Assembly: GCF_900103275.1 (NCBI RefSeq) | Contig: NZ_FNGP01000007.1 | Coordinates: forward strand, 1-59,181 | DNA: 59,181 nt | Reading direction: 5' to 3' | DNA from: Tessaracoccus oleiagri | GTDB taxonomy: Bacteria; Actinomycetota; Actinomycetes; Propionibacteriales; Propionibacteriaceae | Shown: positions 54,447 through 59,181 of the stretch, in pieces | Layout: the number at the start of each line of letters is the position of its first letter | How positions within the stretch are numbered: position 1 is the stretch's first letter | Notes under the pieces: model-generated | Told to the model about the DNA's origin: nothing | Database searches by the model: none | What the model saw: only the letters and a program-made list of their open reading frames with translations | Program-made: the position numbers and the translations under genes

Positions 54447-56388
54447 GGTGGGTCCTCTCGACCTGCCTCGTCAGCCCCCACAGCGCGCCGGCCAGCCCCA
54501 GGAACAGGAACGTGAGGCCGGCCACCTGGCGGAAGCCGAGGGCGTCGAAGGTGATGTAGCTCGTCACGACGCCAGCGAGCGACGCGGTCACCGCCAGACC
54601 GGCGTGACGCTCCTGGTCGTCGCGGCCCCGGCGGTGCACCGAGATGCCCTGGCCGACCCCGACGAGGACCAGGGCGAAGAATGCGAGGGTCCCCACCACC
54701 CCGATCTCGAGGAGGAGCACCAGTGCCTGGTTGTCGATCGTGCGGTAGACCATCGGGACGAACGTGAACAAGCCGAGCCCGAAGAGCGGATGCTCGCCGA
54801 TCAGCCTGAAGACGAGGTCGTAGTCGTCGGTCCGGCCCGTGATGCTCGGGTCGTCGCCCAGATTGGTGAAGAGCGACCGGATGGTGCCGAGGAGACCCGG
54901 GAGCGCCACCGGGCCGACGAGCCCCATGACCGGCAGGGCGAGCAGCGCCATCATTCGCCACCGGTTGGGCCACCCGAGGAACAGGACGACGAGCGCGACC
55001 GCCGCCACCACGATGCCGGAGCGTGAGACCGTCATCAGCGTGGCGAGCCCGACCATCAGGGTGGGCAGCCAGCCGATGAGCCGCTTCGAGTACAGCCCCA
55101 CGTGCAACGCAATTGGCAACAGGCAGGCCATGACGACGCCGAGTTCGATGGGGTGTGTCGAGGTGCTCACCACCCGCACGAGGTCGGACCGGGCGATGCC
55201 CCGCCCGAACTCGGCCGACGCCGACAGGCCCGGCAGGTCGATCAGCGTGGCGGCGTTGAACCCGGTGAAGTACTGCACCACGCCGATCGCGGCGGCCACC
55301 GTCGCGGCCCCCACCAACCAGACCAGCACCCGATGCATCTCGCGCCACGTCCGGATGCCCTCGGCGGTGACGAGCGCGATGCCGACCCAGCCGGCCAGCG
55401 CCAGCAGCCCACGGTCGGAGGCGCTCACGGCCACTTCGGTCATCTCCGGGACGTCCGCCAGCCGCCAGTTCCTCGCACCGTAACGCGGGCGGACGTCGGC
55501 CGGCTGGTACCAGCCCTGGACGTGGCCGAAGGCGTAGCTGAGCAGCGTCACGCCCACCAGCAGGCCGACGCCCAACCGCAGCGGCGAGAGGTCGAACCGG
55601 CGCAGCTGGCCGCCCAGCGTGGCCGCCGTCCACCAGAGCAGGCCGCCGAGCGCCAGCAGGTTCGCGGGGGCGCCCGGCGCACCGATCGGACCCACCACGA
55701 GCCGCGTGGGGATCACCAGCAGCAGCACGGCGAACAGCGCGACGAACATCCACGCGGGAAAGAACCCGCCGGTTTCCGGCGTGGTGAAATCGGGCACCGG
55801 TGAGGACCGGCGGCGCTCCACGGCGAGCGCGGCCAGCACGCTGAGCACGGTGCCCGCGGCGACGAACCCCGCCGACGCGCGGAGCGGGTCGCCCTGGATC
55901 CGGTCCGCGGAGGGCTCGGCGAGGATCGAGTACGTGTCGGCGACGTGCCTCGCGGGTGCACCCTCCTCAGTCTGGACGCGCAACAACTCCGCCTCCAGCA
56001 GCGCGACGAGCCAATCGCGGGTGCGCACCACGTCGTCCGGGTCCGTGCCCTCCACGCTGAGCGTCACCACCGGCCGCGACGGGTCGAGGCCCACCTCGAA
56101 CTGCGACTCCAAGCCCTCAGCCGCCATCGCGTCCCGGGCCGCGTCGCCGTCCGGGACCTGCGCCACCAGCATGCTGAGCACGATGAGCCCGTTGGGCAGG
56201 TTCAGGTAGGGGTTGACCTCCGTGCTGCGGGCATCGGGCGGCAGCAGCAGCAGAAGACGGGCGGTCGACTGGTACTGCGGCGGGGCGTGGGCGGGGATGA
56301 TGAGGGCGGCGCCCAGCGTCAGCGCGAGTCCAACCCACAGCACGGCCCACCCGGGCAACGACCCCCGGCCCAAGCGTCTCAGTCCCAT
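54439..56388 (-). CDS. Wzz-like domain fused to O-antigen ligase/polymerase-like protein
   Basis: A 649-residue membrane protein. A first segment (about 14-32) is followed by an extracytoplasmic stretch (YQSTARLLLLLPPD to about residue 160) and a second membrane helix (about 168-186), which is the layout of a Wzz-type chain-length domain. From about residue 210 there are some ten membrane helices and the O-antigen ligase/Wzy signature region (STSTHPIELGVVMACLL, MTVSRSG, ITGRTDDYDLVFRLI, HPLFGLGLFTF). Such fusions place polymerase and length control in one chain. It overlaps its neighbours on both sides. Confidence 0.8.
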   Translation of the reverse strand: MGLRRLGRGSLPGWAVLWVGLALTLGAALIIPAHAPPQYQSTARLLLLLPPDARSTEVNPYLNLPNGLIVLSMLVAQVPDGDAARDAMAAEGLESQFEVGLDPSRPVVTLSVEGTDPDDVVRTRDWLVALLEAELLRVQTEEGAPARHVADTYSILAEPSADRIQGDPLRASAGFVAAGTVLSVLAALAVERRRSSPVPDFTTPETGGFFPAWMFVALFAVLLLVIPTRLVVGPIGAPGAPANLLALGGLLWWTAATLGGQLRRFDLSPLRLGVGLLVGVTLLSYAFGHVQGWYQPADVRPRYGARNWRLADVPEMTEVAVSASDRGLLALAGWVGIALVTAEGIRTWREMHRVLVWLVGAATVAAAIGVVQYFTGFNAATLIDLPGLSASAEFGRGIARSDLVRVVSTSTHPIELGVVMACLLPIALHVGLYSKRLIGWLPTLMVGLATLMTVSRSGIVVAAVALVVLFLGWPNRWRMMALLALPVMGLVGPVALPGLLGTIRSLFTNLGDDPSITGRTDDYDLVFRLIGEHPLFGLGLFTFVPMVYRTIDNQALVLLLEIGVVGTLAFFALVLVGVGQGISVHRRGRDDQERHAGLAVTASLAGVVTSYITFDALGFRQVAGLTFLFLGLAGALWGLTRQVERTHHG

Positions 56389-57551
56389 GACGGCTCCGCA
56401 CCGAGCAGTGCCTCGAGTCGCTCCGGGAAGATGCTGATCCGCGCCTGCGCCCGCTCGTTGGCCAGGGCGACCTGTTCGGCGAGCCGTGCCCGATCATGCA
56501 CGAGGCCGAGCGTCAGCGCAGCCGCCGCCCCGGCGTCCAGCACCGTGAGGTCCACGAGCGGTTCGTAGCCCAGGCTGCCGAAGAGGCCGGCGAACTTGCG
56601 GCTGTACGCCGCCGGGACCACCGGCACGCCCGACGTGAAGGCGGCGATCGTGGCATGCATGCGGGAGCCGATGAACACTTCGGTGGCGGCGATCCAGGAC
56701 TTCGCCTCCACTGGATCCCCGAACGGCGGTGACAATCTCGCGCGCGGATGGCGCCGCTGCAGTTCCCGGCAAGCTGTGAGGTCGTCCTCCGCCGCAGGCC
56801 TGCCCGCCGGCCCGACATGGGAGACGAGGTGGACCGAGAATCCTCCGTCCAGCAGCGCGGCCACCACCTCGTCGCAGTAGGCGCGGTAGTCGGCGACGAG
56901 GTGGAACTGGTTCCGGCCGGTGTAGCCGCCGCGCCACAGCAGGCCGGAGACGTTGAAACCGACCGCCGGTTCGGCTCCCTCGAGTTCGACGCCGCGCCGC
57001 CAGGGCAGTGTCACGGCCACGTCGGTGGCGACGATTACCTCCCGGTCCACCAGCCCGGCGACGTATTCGGCCGATGGATCGTCCCGCGAGAAGACGAGCG
57101 CCGCGCGGTCGAGCACGTGCCGCACCAGCGGCCGGGACCACCGCCGCTGGAAGGGCCCGTAGGTCTGCGGCGCAAGCACGAGCGGCGTGCGGGTCAGGAT
57201 CGCCAGCTCCTTGTGCAGCAGCAGCTTGGCCAGCCGCTTTGCGCCGTAGAGGTCCGAGAAGCTGTCGCCCCCGCTGAAGTCGACGATCGCGTCGCACCCC
57301 GCCATCGCGGCGACCGACCGGGCCATGTGGCGCGGGCTGCGGTGACGGAACGGGACGGCGCGGATTCGTCGCTCCCCAATCCCGAGGGCGGTGCGCATCC
57401 GGTCGATGCCCGAGACGGAGTTGTCTGAGAACAGCACGAACTCCGCCTCCGACGGGGCGAGGCGGTGCACGAGGTGGAGGCCGGCGTACGCGAGCGCGGC
57501 CACGCCGAGGTTGGCGTTGTCGCACTGGATCCCCAGGAAGCCGATCCTCAT
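56379..57551 (-). CDS. Polysaccharide pyruvyl transferase family protein (second locus)
   Basis: A 390-residue protein of the PF04230 type. MRIGFLGIQCDNANLGVAAL starts it, DFSGGDSFSDLYGAKR is the central glycine motif, and EVFIGSRMHATIAAFTSGVPVV matches the late S/R-x-H motif. The ATG at 57551 overlaps the beta-helix gene stop (ATGA); longer upstream reading is a shadow of the beta-helix gene. The end overlaps the polymerase fusion. It probably modifies a sugar with a pyruvyl ketal, though some members are not pyruvyl transferases. Confidence 0.83.
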   Translation of the reverse strand: MRIGFLGIQCDNANLGVAALAYAGLHLVHRLAPSEAEFVLFSDNSVSGIDRMRTALGIGERRIRAVPFRHRSPRHMARSVAAMAGCDAIVDFSGGDSFSDLYGAKRLAKLLLHKELAILTRTPLVLAPQTYGPFQRRWSRPLVRHVLDRAALVFSRDDPSAEYVAGLVDREVIVATDVAVTLPWRRGVELEGAEPAVGFNVSGLLWRGGYTGRNQFHLVADYRAYCDEVVAALLDGGFSVHLVSHVGPAGRPAAEDDLTACRELQRRHPRARLSPPFGDPVEAKSWIAATEVFIGSRMHATIAAFTSGVPVVPAAYSRKFAGLFGSLGYEPLVDLTVLDAGAAAALTLGLVHDRARLAEQVALANERAQARISIFPERLEALLGAEPSWD

Positions 57552-58447
57552 CCTGACCCCCTCGCCGGTTCGTCGTTGTCGTCGAACACGTTGCTGCTGT
57601 CCCAGACGCTGTTCTCCAGGTTCCCGGCCACGCCGAACCGGTAGTCGCGGCCGAACCTGTTGTCGCGATACACGGCGCTGGCCACCTCGCCGCGGCCGCC
57701 GCCGTTCACGGTGACGTTGCCGCCGTTCATCCAGTTGCCGATGACCTGCAGGCCGGCGATCGGCTCGTCGCCCACGAGCGACCCGATCTGGATGGCGGCG
57801 TTCAGGTGGTCGCCGGTTAGGTCGTTGTAGGCCTGGAGGTTGTTGTACCGGATGGTGATGCCGTGCCCCCTGCGGATCTGGATGGCGTCGTTGTGGCTCG
57901 TCGACGTTCGGTGGAGGTGGTGCACGTAGGAGTGCTCGACCAGCACGCCGTCCGCGGAGATGGCGATCCCGTCCTCGGCGGAGTGCACGTCGGCATAGCG
58001 GACGCTGCCGGTGCCGCCGTCGAAGTAGATGCCCTTGCCGGAGCTCCCCTGGTTGTCCACCTCGATGTGCTCCAGCAGTGCGCCCACCACCCCCTCGCGC
58101 ACGTGGACGGGGTACCGCTCGGTGTCGGTGACGATCCTGGTGTTGCGGACGGTGACGTTGTCCGCTGCGATCACGAGCGCCCCCCGCACCTCCAGCCCCT
58201 CCAGGACGGCCCCGTCGCGCACGACCTCCAGGCCGTCCACCCGCCGCAACGCGGTTCCTGCGACCACACCCGTCGTGGACGCGTCCGGCGGCTCGGCACG
58301 TCGCGAGGGCGAGGGGGCCGCCGCGGCCGAGGTGGGCGCCCCGGTCGGCGAGCCTGAGGGCTGGAGCGCCGCGACGAGGGCAGCGCCGATGAGCGTCGCA
58401 CCCACTGCGGCGGCTGCGGCGACGGGTCCGGCGCGGATTCCCCCCAT
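57548..58447 (-). CDS. Membrane-anchored right-handed beta-helix protein
   Basis: A 299-residue protein with an N-terminal membrane anchor (GPVAAAAAVGATLIGAALVAAL), an Ala/Pro/Ser linker and a right-handed parallel beta-helix domain (repeats such as VTVRNTRIV, ISADGVLVEHSYVHHL, ITIRYNNLQAY). It resembles its neighbour at 58537 closely in blocks SAEDGI, IQIGSLVGD and NGGGRGEV. Beta-helix proteins of this sort include polysaccharide lyases and epimerases, but I see no certain catalytic set. The start of the next gene overlaps its stop, so it heads a four-gene glycan operon. Confidence 0.83.
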   Translation of the reverse strand: MGGIRAGPVAAAAAVGATLIGAALVAALQPSGSPTGAPTSAAAAPSPSRRAEPPDASTTGVVAGTALRRVDGLEVVRDGAVLEGLEVRGALVIAADNVTVRNTRIVTDTERYPVHVREGVVGALLEHIEVDNQGSSGKGIYFDGGTGSVRYADVHSAEDGIAISADGVLVEHSYVHHLHRTSTSHNDAIQIRRGHGITIRYNNLQAYNDLTGDHLNAAIQIGSLVGDEPIAGLQVIGNWMNGGNVTVNGGGRGEVASAVYRDNRFGRDYRFGVAGNLENSVWDSSNVFDDNDEPARGSG

Positions 58448-58483
58448 GAGCCCATTGTGCGCTCGCGCCGCGCCCCGGATGCG

Positions 58484-58517
58484 AAAACGGCCCGCGACCA
58501 GAAATGGTCACGGGCCG
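58484..58517 (-). terminator. Rho-independent terminator after the right-edge beta-helix gene
   Basis: On the minus strand the arm CGGCCCGTGACCA (58517 to 58505) pairs with TGGTCGCGGGCCG (58500 to 58488) at 12 of 13 positions, and TTTT follows (58487-58484). It lies 20 bp past the stop of the 58537 gene and before the 58447 start, so the two beta-helix genes are likely separate transcripts. Confidence 0.8.
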
Positions 58518-58536
58518 ATTCGGTGTGGGAGGAGGC

Positions 58537-59181
58537 TCAGCGGGCGGGCTGGCCGTTGTCGTGGTAGACGTTGCTCGTCTCCCAGACACTGTTCTGCAGG
58601 TTGCCCTGCACGCCGTACTGGTGATCACGGCCGAAGCGGTTCCCGCTGTACACAGCACTGTCCACCTCACCGCGGCCACCACCGTTGATCGTGAACCGGC
58701 CACCGTTCATCAGGTTCCCGTACACGCGGAGGTCGGTGATCGTGTCACCCACCAGCGAGCCGATCTGGATCGCCGCGTTCGACACCCCCGTGTCCGGGTG
58801 GATCGCCTGCAGGTTGTTGTAACGGATCCGGATGTTGTCGCCGCCGCGGATCTGGATCGCGTCCGGGTGGGCCTCGGCGTTGCGCATCAGGTGGTGGACG
58901 TAGTTGTGCTCCACCACCACGTTGTCGGCCGTGATGAAGATGCCGTCCTCCGCGGAGTGGATGTTCGAGTAACGCACGGTACCCGAACCACTGTTGAAGT
59001 AGATGCCCTTGCCGTCACCGCCCTCGTTGCTCACCTCGACACGCTCGATCAGCGTGCCCGACACACCGGGGTGCACACGGATCGGGTACCGCGCAGCACC
59101 CGTGGACACCCGGGAGTTGCGGATCGTGACGTTGTTCGCCTGGACGTCGATCGAACCGTCCACATCCAGCCCGTCGATCAC
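58537..59181 (-). CDS. Right-handed beta-helix protein, C-terminal part (cut by window edge)
   Basis: The last 214 or so residues of a beta-helix protein whose N-terminus is beyond the right edge. Repeats such as VTIRNSRVST, ITADNVVVEHNYVHHL and IRIRYNNLQAI show the fold. It is clearly a paralogue of the 57548 gene, sharing SAEDGI, AAIQIGSLVGD and NGGGRGEV. A terminator follows it. The start, signal peptide and function cannot be seen here. Confidence 0.82.
   Translation of the reverse strand: MIDGLDVDGSIDVQANNVTIRNSRVSTGAARYPIRVHPGVSGTLIERVEVSNEGGDGKGIYFNSGSGTVRYSNIHSAEDGIFITADNVVVEHNYVHHLMRNAEAHPDAIQIRGGDNIRIRYNNLQAIHPDTGVSNAAIQIGSLVGDTITDLRVYGNLMNGGRFTINGGGRGEVDSAVYSGNRFGRDHQYGVQGNLQNSVWETSNVYHDNGQPAR

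Overview
The window reads as chromosome of a high-GC actinobacterium. Most genes are GC-rich with frequent GTG (and one TTG) starts, ATGA/GTGA start-stop overlaps, a probable leaderless start, a DUF3151 gene, a DhaM-HPr fusion and an RmlC-RmlD fusion. These point to Actinomycetota, with Propionibacteriaceae as my best guess; that is inference, because no rRNA gene is present.

Layout. (1) 1-8238: a minus-strand exopolysaccharide operon (BY-kinase/chain-length protein, EpsG-type polymerase, GT2, nitroreductase-like protein, pyruvyl-transferase family protein, flippase). Its base composition is visibly lower in GC from about 0.7 to 6.6 kb, and it ends beside a truncated ISL3-type transposase. 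(2) 8239-12830: a divergent plus-strand set with a degenerate SGNH protein, an RmlC-RmlD-LMW phosphatase triple fusion, an LCP glycan ligase and a Ser/Pro-rich membrane-anchored protein, followed by three 47-bp tandem repeats. (3) 12951-17624: a GPH sugar symporter fused to a cytidylate-kinase-like domain, an S33 peptidase, and a DoxX gene divergent from a cysteine-rich HTH regulator. (4) 17708-28943: a five-gene locus matching the order of the E. coli yehI-yehL-yehM-yehP-yehQ region, with the YehM-like and YehP-like parts fused. (5) 29203-31752: a single lower-GC gene for a dynamin-like GTPase with a C-terminal S1 domain. (6) 31840-40617: housekeeping genes (purA to purD operon, dhaKLM, DUF3151, patatin, LLM oxidoreductase, short 6-phosphogluconate dehydrogenase). 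(7) 40688-59181: a large repeat-rich secreted protein, then a second surface-glycan locus. This combines AcpS, an adenylating ligase, an acyl carrier protein, an asparagine-synthase-like amidotransferase, a NadE-like protein, flippase, GT2, GNAT, a Wzz-Wzy-like fusion, a pyruvyl-transferase family protein and two beta-helix proteins.

How the genes work together. The two glycan loci each have export and polymerisation functions, but no priming phosphoglycosyl transferase is seen in the window. The phosphatase domain of the triple fusion and the nearby LCP protein are plausible partners of the BY-kinase operon: kinase and phosphatase for chain control, LCP for wall attachment. The second locus looks like a glycan system that loads a carrier-protein-bound acyl or aminoacyl group and adds amides to it.

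The best candidates for undescribed biology are the dynamin-S1 GTPase island, the triple fusion whose RmlC and RmlD active sites look eroded, the ACP/AsnB/NadE-like glycan modification cluster, and the fused yeh-type MoxR-VWA locus. All coordinates and motifs were read by eye from the sequence. Family names come from recognition of motifs, not from database searches.
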